Positions 53,072 through 63,996 are shown, counted from the first letter of the stretch. The stretch: 64,000 nt of DNA from Leishmania infantum JPCM5 (GCF_000002875.2 NC_009390.2:94917-158916); one strand, 5' to 3'. Notes: generated by a model from the letters alone, not told the origin. Program-made: numbers and translations.

Positions 53072-54955
53072 ATGGGCAAGCCAGGCAAAAAGGCCGGAAA
53101 GGGGCTTCTCGCCCCTACCAACCCAAACCGGCGCACCGACCCAAATAAGACTAGTCTTCGGGATCAGCGCACCATTAAGCGGCTGAAAATGTACAAGTCG
53201 AAAATTAAACGTGACGAAAAGGGCAACATCATCAAAGGAAGCGTGCTCAAAGCATCCGATCGCATTGAGCAGCAGATGGCGCGCATTGCACCTGACCGCC
53301 GTTGGTTCGGCAACACCCGGACCATCGGCCAGGAGGCGCTTCAGAAGTTCCGCGAAGAAATGGGAGCCAAGTATAAAGACCCGTACAGCGTCATCATCAA
53401 GCAGTCCAAGCTGCCGTTGAGCCTTCTTGAAGAGCCGAAGAACACTGACGGAAGCATCCGTAAAGAAATGGAGTGGGACAAAACGTTTGGTGATAAGGCG
53501 AACCGCAAGCGGGTGCGACTCAATGCTGTGGACATGTCAACCTTGGCGACAGAGGCCAACGCCAAAGGTGACTATTACAACTGCAACCAGAAAGAGAAGG
53601 ACCGCGATTTGATGAAGGGGGTGCACAAGGATCGCGACGATAAAACCAGAAACGGGATTTTGATGACCAAGGGTCAATCAAACCGAATTTGGTGCGAGCT
53701 GTACAAGGTGATTGACAGCTCGGATGTAGTGCTGTACGTCGTCGACGCGCGCGATCCGATGGGTACGCGAAGTGCTTTTCTGGAGGATTTCATGCGGCGT
53801 GAGAAAAAATATAAACACTTCGTTCTGGTGTTGAACAAGTGCGATTTAGTGCCTCTGTGGGCCACGGCTCGCTGGCTTCAGATTCTCAGCAAGGACTATC
53901 CCACCATTGCTTTCCATGCCAGTGTGAATCACCCTTTTGGCAAAGGTAACGTCATTTCTTTACTCCGGCAGTTTGCGCGTCTGCACAACGTAACGCACCG
54001 CGGCAGCAAGCGCACCAAGACGCCGATTTCTGTGGGTGTGATTGGTTACCCAAATGTGGGAAAGAGCTCGCTGATTAACACGCTACGTCGTAAATCCGTC
54101 TGCAAGGTGGCACCCATTCCTGGTGAGACGAAGGTGTGGCAGTATGTTGCTCTGACACGCAGTATCTTCCTCATCGACTGCCCCGGCGTGGTGTACGACC
54201 GGGAGTCGAACAACGATATTCAGGCGGTGCTGAAGGGTGTCGTGCGTGTGGAGCGTCTCGGAAATGCGGACAAGACTGATGTCGTGGATACCGTGTTGAA
54301 GATTGTCAAGCACGGCGATATTGTGGCCACTTATGGCGTCAGAGAATGGCGCGACGTTGTTGATTTTCTCGAGAAGCTTGCAAAGCTGCGCGGAAAGCTG
54401 GTTGCTGGAGGTGAGCCGGACGTAGAAGCTGCCGCGCGCATGGTCTTGTACGACTGGCAGCGCGGGCGTCTGCCGTGGTTTAACGCGCCGCCGTTCGAGT
54501 CCAATAAACACCACCGTGATGCGATGGAGCAGCCGCAGGAAAAGCACATGAAGCTGATTGAGCACTACAGCACCTTCAACGTGGTAGATGACACCATTCA
54601 TCGTGGCGATGAGGAGCAAGATGAGGCAGATGACGGGGACGAGGAAAGCGTGAATGACGCGCCTGAAGAGGACCAGCTCGACAGCGGTAGTGAGGCGGAG
54701 AAGGATGAGGAAGCTGTCAAGCCTTCGAAACCGAGCAAGACTGACAGGCTGCCTGCGAAGAAGATGCACACGCAGCTGGCAACAGTGGCCACGTACGTGC
54801 GCGAGCAGGAGGAGAAGCAGCGCAAGGCCCGGCGACAGCAGAAGCGGAAGGCCGCACGAAAGGGGCAGGAGCGCGTGGAGGCTTTTTCAGCGGACGCTGA
54901 TCGCGAGAGCGACGATGCGCTTTGGGCGCGGTTCTTGGCTGCTGCCCAGGAGTAA
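53072..54955 (+). CDS. NOG2: NOG2/GNL2 nucleolar GTPase
   Basis: 627 residues. The N-terminal domain (basic KPGKKAGKG start, NPNRRTDPNKTSLRDQRTIKRL, then IAPDRRWFGNTRTIGQEALQKFREEM) is typical NOG2. The GTPase is circularly permuted, as in the YlqF/YawG family: G4 NKCDLVP from 255 comes before G1 GYPNVGKSS 325-333 and G3 DCPGVV from 369. The C-terminal 110 residues are acidic then Lys/Arg-rich with a coiled coil. NOG2 binds pre-60S particles and is required for their maturation before nuclear export. ATG 53072 gives the family start; upstream in-frame sequence is AT-rich UTR. Third-position bias is weaker than in genes left of 50 kb, as in the SKP1-like neighbour. Confidence 0.95.
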   Translation: MGKPGKKAGKGLLAPTNPNRRTDPNKTSLRDQRTIKRLKMYKSKIKRDEKGNIIKGSVLKASDRIEQQMARIAPDRRWFGNTRTIGQEALQKFREEMGAKYKDPYSVIIKQSKLPLSLLEEPKNTDGSIRKEMEWDKTFGDKANRKRVRLNAVDMSTLATEANAKGDYYNCNQKEKDRDLMKGVHKDRDDKTRNGILMTKGQSNRIWCELYKVIDSSDVVLYVVDARDPMGTRSAFLEDFMRREKKYKHFVLVLNKCDLVPLWATARWLQILSKDYPTIAFHASVNHPFGKGNVISLLRQFARLHNVTHRGSKRTKTPISVGVIGYPNVGKSSLINTLRRKSVCKVAPIPGETKVWQYVALTRSIFLIDCPGVVYDRESNNDIQAVLKGVVRVERLGNADKTDVVDTVLKIVKHGDIVATYGVREWRDVVDFLEKLAKLRGKLVAGGEPDVEAAARMVLYDWQRGRLPWFNAPPFESNKHHRDAMEQPQEKHMKLIEHYSTFNVVDDTIHRGDEEQDEADDGDEESVNDAPEEDQLDSGSEAEKDEEAVKPSKPSKTDRLPAKKMHTQLATVATYVREQEEKQRKARRQQKRKAARKGQERVEAFSADADRESDDALWARFLAAAQE

Positions 54956-56463
54956 CGCAAAGCACAAGAAACGTATGTGCGTTTTGCTGCTGGTGCCGTT
55001 GTTTTAAGTGTGTGTGTGTGCGACACCTCTCCTGCTGCGCATGATCGTTCATCGTCTCGCGTCTTGCGTATCCCATTTGCCTAGAGAAACAACGGCCGCT
55101 GTTGCCGTTTCTTTTTTTTTTTTGGCGTACTCTATCCATCGCTCTGCTTGGTCTGTGTTTTAGCCTGTGTCTGCTGGTCACCTTTTCATTTTCGCTGTTC
55201 CTGATTTTTCTGTGACCCCCCTCCACGACGAAGAGGGAAGGGATACACACACACACACACACGCCTCGCAGCACGGGGCCCACCGACCCCACCCCCCTGT
55301 GTGCGAGGGGAAGCCGAGCAGCCCCCCAGCCCGTTCCGACCCCGAACCGCCGCTGGCGATGGCCGGGCCGAGCACCTACGACGTAGCGCCGTCCGAGCAA
55401 CCTGCGACAGTGAACACGCCCGCGCCGCCCCGCGAGCGATGCACCAAGGGTGCGGGCGGAGTTCGGCGCAGGGGCCACGCGGGGATGGCTAGACCGGCGC
55501 ATCGCTGCACCGCGTGTGCCTCTACGGCTGCCTCGCACCGCGGGGTGGGGGCCTGTGGCGGGCCAGGGGATCGAGTGGCGTTTGACTCCATTTTCAATGG
55601 CGGCGAAATGGACGAGTTGGGGAAAAATGTGTTCCTCGTGTCTGTGCGTGTTTTTTTTTCTTTTTTTGCCTTTACGCTTAAACGAGCACAGCCGTGTAAG
55701 TGCCGACACTTCTGTTTCGGCTGTTGTTAACTTCATCTAAGCAGTGAGGGGAGTGAAGGGCAACTCCGTGTAAAGTGGTGCGCGTGCGAGCCAATCGATC
55801 GTCCCTCTCCTGTCCGGGCACGCGAGGCACCCAGAATAACGAATAAGCGAAAAGGGCACCATTAACGTGTGTATGTATGTGTGTGGGGGGAGGAACGTTG
55901 AGGTATGAAGACCTTCGCAGTTGTATGGGCACGCTACTGCGGTGCATTCTACCGCACTAGGCTTTCCGCAGATTGTGTCCACGGAAAACAAGAGAAAAGG
56001 TCTTTCTCTGTTGCTACCCCCTACCACATCTGGTTGTTGTGGCACCTCCCGATGGCGCATTTTTCGAATCCGTGGTGCGAGCAGCAGAGGGAGAGCAGCC
56101 CCGGCAACAACGCTCTCGGTCCCTCTCATTGGATTACATATGTGCACATATATATATATATATATATATATATGTTGCTGTTGCGTGTGTACACATGGAG
56201 ACGTCGCCCGTCACTCCACCTGTGTAGCTGACGGCACTCGCTCATGGCACTTCCTGTCTTTCGCTCTTTCTTCTACCCTTGCCCGCTTCAGTTTTGTGTG
56301 GGGCGCATCGCCTTGTGCCTGCCGCTTTCCAGGTGCATTGGACGACACAACCATTAGACACTGTGATATAGACATTCTGGGAAACGTGGAGACCGGCGAG
56401 CGCAAAGGCAGCAGGCAGGAGCTGCGTTGGTTGACACTCTTCTGCATATGGCATGCCCGCGTC
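54956..56463 (+). other. spacer containing a SIDER-like element
   Basis: 1.5 kb: T run 55111-55121, the element at 55188-55580, T runs 55651-55666, and a TA repeat at 56148-56173. The frame of the next gene is open through much of 55921-56463 but has UTR character. No gene called. Confidence 0.5.
55188..55580 (-). mobile_element. SIDER-like degenerate retroposon, copy C
   Basis: Same orientation as copy B 4.6 kb upstream and differing from it by only a few bases over about 345 bp; opposite to copy A. Its right edge (GGGATCGAGTGGCG, ending 55580) matches the start of copy A, so copies A and C share slightly more sequence than B. It lies in the 3' region of NOG2. Confidence 0.6.
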
Positions 56464-57192
56464 ATGACGAGTAACGCGACGCTGCCGCATGCCGTTGCCC
56501 TCGCTCAGGAGCTAGAGATAGAGCTCCGGCACCTCGACGCCCTTCAACAACACTACGCGCAGCTGCTCGTCCATCAGCTGAGTAGCCTTGATTTTCTCAA
56601 CGAGGGTGACGCTGCTACTATGGTTTCTGCGAAGGAACCTACCATGGCTCACAACGGGGGTTGCGCAGTTGCTAAGCCTGAAGTGGCCGTTGCCACTACC
56701 TGCATCAAGCAGCCATCGGCAGTGCCGCTGCCTTGGAGGCGCCACACCCACGACGCGGCAAGGGTTCTGCAACCACCCTTCCGACACAGCGCTTGTCCTG
56801 TGCCTAGCACCATCAGTAGCAGTTCTTCGCCTCTCCTACAACCTTTGGCGGCAACCAGTGTGCCACCGCCGCTTTCTCCACAACCGAAACGAAGCGGCAG
56901 AAGTGCTGTAAAGCCAGTGACGCCTCGGCCCAACGCTGACAAGACCTGCAAAGATCTGCCTCGGCACCAGCCTCATGTCGCGGCTGCACCGGTGGTGCCC
57001 GCTTCAACCAAGGATGAGGCGACACGACGAGCGCGACGGGCACTGCGATTCATTCGCGAGGAACGGGATGCCTACTTCAACGCGAAAGCCCGGCGTGCCG
57101 AGGAGCTGCTGCGAGAGGGGCGCGAAGCTGCGCGAAAAAACCGTGCACGCCGGCAGGCTGACATGGCACAGACCCTCCCCAAGGCTGCATAA
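56464..57192 (+). CDS. hypothetical coiled-coil protein
   Basis: 242 residues from ATG 56464, the best start; the frame is open upstream but through a TA repeat. Residues 8-40 (VALAQELEIELRHLDALQQHYAQLLVHQL) form a leucine-rich coiled coil. The middle (about 60-185) is Pro/Ser/Thr-rich and probably disordered. Residues 187-240 are a highly charged helix (RRARRALRFIREERDAYFNAKARRAEELLREGREAARKNRARR). No known family recognised. Two helices with a basic C-terminal helix suggest a structural or scaffold role, but this is inference. Confidence 0.7.
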   Translation: MTSNATLPHAVALAQELEIELRHLDALQQHYAQLLVHQLSSLDFLNEGDAATMVSAKEPTMAHNGGCAVAKPEVAVATTCIKQPSAVPLPWRRHTHDAARVLQPPFRHSACPVPSTISSSSSPLLQPLAATSVPPPLSPQPKRSGRSAVKPVTPRPNADKTCKDLPRHQPHVAAAPVVPASTKDEATRRARRALRFIREERDAYFNAKARRAEELLREGREAARKNRARRQADMAQTLPKAA

Positions 57193-58203
57193 ACGTCGCA
57201 ACTCTGCCCCCCCCCTCCCGCCCCGCCCTCTCTTCTGTTCTTGTGTGGTGTGCGTTGCTGCCCGATACCTCTTCTCGCACCGCTCACACCCTCTCCTTCG
57301 TCCCTTCGTGCCTTCCAGCCGTGGCACTACAGTGAGCGTGTGGCTTACGCATGCCGCCATCGCCATCGTGATGATACATCCCCAACACCACCACCACTCT
57401 CCCTCTCGTTACGCCATTATGAGTTACAGAAGGAAAGAAACTCCAGAGATCCCTGTACGTGTGCGTGCGTGTGTACGTGTGTACGTATCAAGACGTAGAA
57501 GGCGAGGGCATGAGAAGAATACTGTTGACGTGGTGTCTTCTCTGCTCGTCTGCCTCGCCCTTATCCCACCCTCCTCCGCTTCCCATTCGCATCCCCATCC
57601 TTCCTTCCCTCTCCAGGTGATGTCGGGATGCACGTGAGCCGCCATGAGATGCAGGGGAGGGGAGAGTGGCTCTCAGATGGCGCAAGTGAGGTCTATCCAG
57701 GCCCGCCTGCTACGGCCATCACCCCCCTCCTCCTCCCCTCCCCTCTGACGTGTTGTGGCTTTCGCCGACAATGATGCATGCGCAGATGTCACTTCTCTCT
57801 TCCTATGTTCCTATCCTTATGTGCGTTGCTAACGGCGCATGGGCGGCTGGTCCCTCCTTGTGCCGGCTGCATCTCTCCCCCTCCCCCTCCCCCTCCTCAC
57901 TCCTTTCTTGTCCCACTGTCTCTCTCTCTCTCTGCTTTGCGCTTGCGGGTGTTCACCATCGTTATGATGCCACGCGTGCCATTGGGTGACGCAACCACCA
58001 CCCCCTCTCAGAGTCTCTCTCTGTCCACTACCACCCACCCCGCATCCACACGTCACATCCTCCACGTGTCTGATCCTTTTTTGTTGTTGCTTTACGCTTC
58101 TCCCCCTCTCATTTTTTGCTCGTCGTGCTTCCACGGCTCGGGCAAAGGGCTCACCGCCACCGGCAGACGTCCTCTCCCCCCCCTCTCTCCTCTCACACAA
58201 GCC
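57193..58203 (+). other. spacer
   Basis: 1.0 kb, C/T-rich blocks at 57206-57240, 57600-57616, 57725-57745, 57870-57930 and 58168-58196. The MFS frame is open in phase from ATG 57778, but that stretch is repetitive and UTR-like. Confidence 0.5.
58168..58201 (+). promoter_or_regulatory. putative trans-splice acceptor at the MFS start
   Basis: Pyrimidine tract 58168-58196 followed by AG 58200-58201, two nucleotides before ATG 58204. This supports 58204 rather than the in-phase upstream ATGs as the start, although an upstream AG such as 57616-57617 could also be used. Confidence 0.45.
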
Positions 58204-59928
58204 ATGCAGATCTATGAGGCATGCAAGAAGGTGGACCGGGCGGTCACCCACCGCCCGGCGGACCACTGGATCGGCTACCTCGTCGCCGTTTCCGGTGCTC
58301 TGATGCAGATGATGAGCTACGGCATCGACAACAGTTTTTCCATCTTCTCGAACAGTATGCAGAATGACCCGTCTCTGGGCTACCCGAGCGCGACAACCGT
58401 CAGCTTCGGTAACTCCGTGTCTCTCGGGCTGTCGCCGGTTTTCGGCGTCCTTGCTGGCTTCCTTGTCGATCGCGTGCCGCCGCGAGTGATGATGTTCACC
58501 TCCACAGTGATGCTCTTCGCCGCACTGTGGCTGAGCTCGTCTTTTGCGAAGAGCTCGGCGGAGGTCACGGCATCCTACTCGCTGCTCGCCTCCATCTCCT
58601 CCGCGTTGATGCTGTCGCCTGGCGCAGCGGCGACCGGCTCGTGGTTCCGGCGTCGCCTTGGCCTTGGACAGGGCATCAATTTCTGCGGCGGCGGCGTCGG
58701 CAGTGCCGTTGTCCCAGCGGTGCTCGGCAGTCTCGTGGACGTCTACGGCTGGCGTCATACCTTCCGCCTCATGTCCGCGTTCTGCGCCATTGGGCTGGTT
58801 GCCACAATCCTCTCCTGCCGCCGCCACCCGATCGAGGACGACGTTGACGTGGATGACCACGCACGCGGCGGCAACAGCCCCGCCCGCGAGCCTAGCCATG
58901 ATGATTGTATCGCGCACAGAAGCTTCAGCCACGAGGAGAGGAACGAAATAATGCTCATGATAACCCCCGAGGCAGGTGAGAACGCCGCGGCCTCACCGAC
59001 AACCCGGATGATCGACTCCATGCGCACGGAGGCGGAGAAGGCGGCGAACCACGACAACGGTGACACTCTCGAGAAGGGCGGCAAGCCGGATGCAGCAGCG
59101 TCAGCTCGCGCCGCCCTGGCGTCGCCAGGCGGCAGCGACGACATGAGCATGTTATTGGGTCGTCACCAGCAGCCGCAGCAGCAGCTCGCGCAACATGGAA
59201 GGAAAGTGCACGGCACCCAGGCCTGCACGGTGGCGGATCTAATCCAGGATATGCACGTGCGGCGCCTGACTTGGAGAGAGATGATGCGCGTCTTCTTCTC
59301 CGTTCGCTTCCTTACGCACTTCTTCATGTTCGCCATCTACGGCTGGTCCTTCTACGGACTGATCTACGTGGCCGTCCCCTACGTCTCCTCCATGGGCAGC
59401 GCTGGCACGGTGTATGCAGACGTCACCCCCATCAGCACCTCCAAGGCGTCGACGGTGTTCACGTTTTGGGGTGTGTTTCAGATTGTGGGCTCCATCCTGG
59501 TAGGCGGCGTGGCCTCCTTCACCGACGACGCCCTCGCCTACACAATGTGCGCCACCGTCGGTGGTTTGGCGACGTCGCTGCTCGTCTTTTGCCGCAGCTA
59601 CGCGGCCTTCGCCGTGTGCTTAAGTGTGGTCGGCTTCTGCACGGCTGGCATTTTCGCCATGATGCCGGCGCTGATCGCCAAGGACTTCCACGGGCCTAAC
59701 CTCGGCTTCTTCATGGGCTGTGTATTTGTGGCTGGCTGCCTTGGCGGCTTCTCGGCCCCGCCGATTCAGGCGCAGCTGCAGACACGCTACAACGGCAACT
59801 ATTCGTACGGCTGTGTGTTTATCAGCTGCTGCACAACGTTTCCGGGAGTGCTGTGCTACCTGCTCCTGGGGCCGGAGAAGCAGAGTCGCGTCGGACGCGT
59901 CTTCATGCGCGTGGTGGAGCAGGCGTGA
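58204..59928 (+). CDS. major facilitator superfamily transporter (monocarboxylate-type)
   Basis: 574 residues from ATG 58204. Six hydrophobic helices (about 22-210) and six more (about 365-565) flank a hydrophilic central loop of some 130 residues rich in Asp, His and Gln. Typical elements: YGIDNSFSIFSNSMQ after TM1, LAGFLVDRVPPRV (the GxxxDR loop 2-3 signature), TGSWFRRRLGLGQGINFCGGGVGSAVVP, and YGWRHTFRLM, which together suit the SLC16/oxalate-formate (MCT-like) branch. It is likely a plasma- or organelle-membrane carrier for a small organic anion; the substrate cannot be read from sequence. An in-phase ATG at 57778 would add 142 low-complexity residues. Confidence 0.88.
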   Translation: MQIYEACKKVDRAVTHRPADHWIGYLVAVSGALMQMMSYGIDNSFSIFSNSMQNDPSLGYPSATTVSFGNSVSLGLSPVFGVLAGFLVDRVPPRVMMFTSTVMLFAALWLSSSFAKSSAEVTASYSLLASISSALMLSPGAAATGSWFRRRLGLGQGINFCGGGVGSAVVPAVLGSLVDVYGWRHTFRLMSAFCAIGLVATILSCRRHPIEDDVDVDDHARGGNSPAREPSHDDCIAHRSFSHEERNEIMLMITPEAGENAAASPTTRMIDSMRTEAEKAANHDNGDTLEKGGKPDAAASARAALASPGGSDDMSMLLGRHQQPQQQLAQHGRKVHGTQACTVADLIQDMHVRRLTWREMMRVFFSVRFLTHFFMFAIYGWSFYGLIYVAVPYVSSMGSAGTVYADVTPISTSKASTVFTFWGVFQIVGSILVGGVASFTDDALAYTMCATVGGLATSLLVFCRSYAAFAVCLSVVGFCTAGIFAMMPALIAKDFHGPNLGFFMGCVFVAGCLGGFSAPPIQAQLQTRYNGNYSYGCVFISCCTTFPGVLCYLLLGPEKQSRVGRVFMRVVEQA

Positions 59929-61592
59929 GACGGGGCCGCCACGTGTCGCCACCATCTCCCCTCCGGCCACTGGCCACGTCTTTGCCCTCAGCCCGCCCTA
60001 CCGCGACGAAACGGAAAGTGCCGCCGCTTCCGCAGCTGCCGTTAGCGTGAGGCACCATATATCCCTCTCTCGCTGGTGTGTGTGAGGCGTTCCCGCTGCT
60101 GCAGGTCGATGCCATGGTGGTGCTTGGAGCCGGTCGCTAATGGGCCCGTCGATGCACTGCTATCGCGCACATGGCCGAGTTCTCCTCCTCCTTTCTCCGC
60201 CGTTCTCAAGAAAGCGGCATTCACGACTGTGCGGCGTTCTTGCGCGCTGCCGCTGCTGCTCCTCCGTGTGTGTGTGTCCGTGTGTCGATCACGTCACGTC
60301 GTCGTCTCTGACGGCTTTTCCCCAACGCCACTCCGTCCATCCTCCCCTCCCCCCCCGCACCCCCCAACCCAAGCGCCTCTCCCTCTCCCCCTCTCCCAAG
60401 CGCTCACCCGCTCTCTCCCTTGTGCTTCTCTGCCCCACTGCCACGCCGACGCGCACGGAAGAGGGCATGACACGAGTCGCAAAAGAATGATAATGTATAT
60501 ACCTGCATATACATGTGCATGTGCACGTGCATATATATGCCTATATGTATATATATATATATATGTGTAGTGTATGTATATGTACATGCATGCATTATTG
60601 TTTACGACGTCGTTGCCGCTTTCATGTCCACCTGCGCTTCTCCCTTTTTTTTTTTGGGGGGGTGTATATTTTTTTTTTCGTTTGTACTTTGGCCTTATTT
60701 TCTTCATGGCGGTCGCAAATTTGACCGAACCGGCACCACCACACGCACACACGCAGAGGGAGAGGGAGATCGTGTTGCATTGCGACGCTCGCCCTCTCCC
60801 TCTGCGTGTGTGCGTGTGGGTGCCTCTGTGTGGATTTCTTACGTTTTTTTTTGTGTGTGTGCGCGTTCTCTCCCCTCTTCCCTCTCCTCCTCCTTGCCCT
60901 CGCATCGCGTTTGTCCGCAAACGGCGCAAACCATTTGGCAGAGGGGGAGGGGGGACGCCGCCGCACCTCCCTGTGCTGTGTGCTGCGTGGCAGGGCGATC
61001 CGGGAAAGAGGGGTGAGGCATGGGATATATATATATATGGGACGGGATAAGAGGGGGAGGAAGAAGGGAGGGAGGGGAAGCAGCAGCAAAAGCGTCAGCA
61101 GGAATGTGGTACGGACGAAGAAGGGGATGAGAGGGGCGTATGGTACGCGTGGGGAAGCAGGTGCAAGAGCGGGAGGTGGAACCGAGCAGACGGGGGTGGG
61201 GAGGGGTGAGTGAGGGTGATACGGCGGGCGAGCGCAAATTGCTCGTTTTTCTTTTCGCCGCCTCATCTCGGCCCTCTCCCATGCACCCCCCTCGCTGCAG
61301 GGTGCGTGTGGATTACCGCAAAATGAGTAAGCCTACACGTGCACGCATGCGTACTGCTGTGCTACGTCACACCTCTCTCTCTTTCCCCTTCTCCTCGCTC
61401 ATTTTTTTTCGCGTGACCCTTGTGTGTGTGTGTGTGTGTGTGCATGTGGATGTATGTGGGTGTGTATCGTGTATGCGTATGTTTGTACGTGTGTGTGTGT
61501 GTGTGTTGAGCAGAGCTATGCTGTTTTCCTCCTTTTTACCTTTTATTTCCTAAAACACCGGAGAAAAAAAAATACGGAATGAAGATAATAAG

Positions 61593-61623
<31 letters not shown>

Positions 61624-63492
61624 GTGTGTATATATAGATGCGTATGTATGCTTATATGAAGGATAAAAATCGACGCGAAACAAAAAAGAAGACACCGGAG
61701 CAGACAAGAGCAAACATGCACTGCCCTCATGCGATGAACCGCATGAAGTACGCATATGCTGCTTGAGTCTGTGCCCGTGTGTGTGTGTGTGTGTGCGCGC
61801 GCGTTGGTGTTAAGATACGAGATACAAAGAGAAAGTGCGAGCGGGCGAAATAGCAAGGAGAGGGGGCGCTAGGGGAAGGGAGTGTGAGAGAGAGTGCAAC
61901 GTGTAGTGGTCACGTAGGACACACAAACGCCCAGACAGACAGACACACGCAGACGTATACGTGCACCCGCAGACAACAATACAGTCATATACATATATAT
62001 ATATATAACCTCCTTGTGTGTCTGCTCTTGTCGCCTCCCCTTCCGCTTTCTTTTCCTTCGCCACTATCCTCACTATAATTATCGTTGTCGCGACGCTCTT
62101 CTGGACTCGTACCCTCGCCCCTTCCTCCTCCTTGTTCCCCCTTCTTTCGTCATGATCAACTCGTGTGTGTGCGTGTGCGGGTATGTATGTTTATACGTAC
62201 ATTCCTGTTCGTGCGCAGGTGCGCGTGTGTACCTGTACCGGTCGCCCCTCTGGATTTTGTTACTGGTCGCCTCCCCTTCCTCCCCTCTTCCTCCCCGACT
62301 CCTGCAAGTCTCCTTTTTGAAGCGTGAGACGCGCACAGAAACGGCAGCGGCGCGACGAAAACAACAACAGAGGCAGACCAAGTGCGTAATGCGGTTGTTT
62401 TGGGAGAGATGTACAAGGGAAGGAGGATCGTCAGGGATAGAGGTGGTGGGGGGGGGGGGGGGCGGCGGCACCCGAGTGGTTGTTGGTGGGGAATGCGAAT
62501 GACGGAATGGATGTGTGCGAGCGTGGGTGTGGTGTTTTTTCGGGTTTGTGAGAGTATGCGGGGCTGTATGAGCGCGGGATGATGTGGCGGCATGGCCCCA
62601 TATCACCTCTCCCTCCCCCACACTGTGTGCTCTCCTTCGCGGTTTTTTGCCACGTCTTCGTGACTTATCCCTACGGTCAAGCGCGACGCGCGCACAGGAA
62701 AGAGAATTTATGTATCCATTAGGAAGTAATCAGCGGCGCACGGCGCCCCGTTGCTGAATGCAGCGGGTGAGCGGTGGGTAAAGCTGGTGGAGCGTCAGCG
62801 GCGGCTGGCGCGCAGAGGAGATGGCAGAGAAATGGGCAGGGGCGCAGACGCAGAGACGAGAGCTGCTGTGTGCACAGCAACGAACCCTGTTTTCCTTTCT
62901 CTCACGATCACCGCTCGTGCATGTTTGTGTGTGCCTGACTCTCTCTGTCTCTCTCTCTCACCTAGCACTCACCTCGCGATGGTGATCATTAAAAGAGGGC
63001 TTCCTGCTTGCCTCCCTACTCCCTCGCCCGACACGCGGAGTCGTGCGGAGGACTGCCCATCCTTTACACGTGGCACTGCCGATCAACCGCGCCGGTGTGC
63101 GCCCGCTCGCGTGTTCCTTTCCTTGTTTTTCTTCGAGAGGCTGTTGCGGCCTTTACGGCACGGCAAGGATTGGGCATAGTGATGCCTCCTGCACCTGCAC
63201 CCCCTTTCAGCTCCGTCTCTCAATGTTTCTCTGCTCTCCTCCCCCCCCGCTGCGGCTGTTGTGCATACGCACTCTCGCTCTCCCTCGATGGCATTTTCGC
63301 TTCTTCCGCTCTCTCTCTCTCACCGCACTTGTATCCACATCATCTTTAGCGAACCACATATCGTGTTTTACTTTGTGTGTCCGTTCACCCGCTGCCACCG
63401 TCGCCGCCCCCTCCCGTCTCCCTCCCTCAGCACACCATCCCCTCCACAATCATCAGCAAGCACTAGGGGCAGAGGTCGTCTCTGATTCGAGT
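59929..63492 (+). other. 3.6 kb gene-free spacer
   Basis: Second-longest spacer. TA/TG-rich microsatellites at 60535-60565 and 61590-61640, GT repeats near 61420-61445 and 61490-61508, TA repeat 61990-62008, G run 62447-62462, T runs 60643-60654 and 60669-60678, and C/T-rich tracts 63230-63255 and 63405-63440 before the last gene. No RNA gene or convincing coding frame seen. Confidence 0.5.
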
Positions 63493-63996
63493 ATGAGCCG
63501 GTTAGCCCGCGCGCTAGCAAAGCCCTTCACGGTGCCGGTAGCCATGTGCACAAGGCATGTAGCGGCAATGGACGAGCCGCTGAAGCGGCACATCGACGCC
63601 TATGCGGCGCGAGGAGAGGACATCACGATCGCCGTCTGGCGCGAGTATGTGGACGGGCAGCGGGCGCTGCTGCCGTACCGGTGGGCAAAGTTTCGGAGCG
63701 AGGTGGCGTATCTGACCTCGGGACAGATGGCCATCACGGACTTGACCTTCGCCGACCTTCTGGTCTTCGTGCGCTTTCTCACGAAGTGTCTCTTCATCTT
63801 TATCGTCGCCGTGATGGTCGGCCGCCGCTCCGTCTTCCCGTCGCTGGAGCCGACATCGCCGTTCGTGGAGGAAATCGTAAAGAACTGGCAACCGAACCGG
63901 CTGCGCGGGGTGGCAGGCGCGGAGTATATGGCGCGCGATCAGGCAGCAGCTGCTGATATGGCCGCCGATAAGGCGGAGAAGTCACCGATCTCGTAA
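63493..63996 (+). CDS. small single-TM protein, possibly ATP synthase subunit g-like
   Basis: 167 residues from ATG 63493, just after a C/T-rich tract. The N-terminus (MSRLARALAKPFTVPVAMCTR) is basic and amphipathic, as for a mitochondrial presequence. PYRWAKFRSEVAYLT (61-75) precedes a single hydrophobic helix at about 87-110 that runs into VGRRSVFPSL. This order (aromatic/basic helix, then one TM ending in G-x-R near a short tail) resembles mitochondrial ATP synthase subunit g, whose GxxxG-type helix sits at the dimer interface. The C-terminal 40 residues are charged and Ala/Asp-rich. The family call is tentative; another inner-membrane complex subunit is possible. Confidence 0.75.
   Translation: MSRLARALAKPFTVPVAMCTRHVAAMDEPLKRHIDAYAARGEDITIAVWREYVDGQRALLPYRWAKFRSEVAYLTSGQMAITDLTFADLLVFVRFLTKCLFIFIVAVMVGRRSVFPSLEPTSPFVEEIVKNWQPNRLRGVAGAEYMARDQAAAADMAADKAEKSPIS

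Noticed and set aside
57778..58203. N-terminal extension of the MFS transporter
   Set aside because: Low-complexity, pyrimidine-derived residues, and a strong pyrimidine tract plus AG lies just before 58204.
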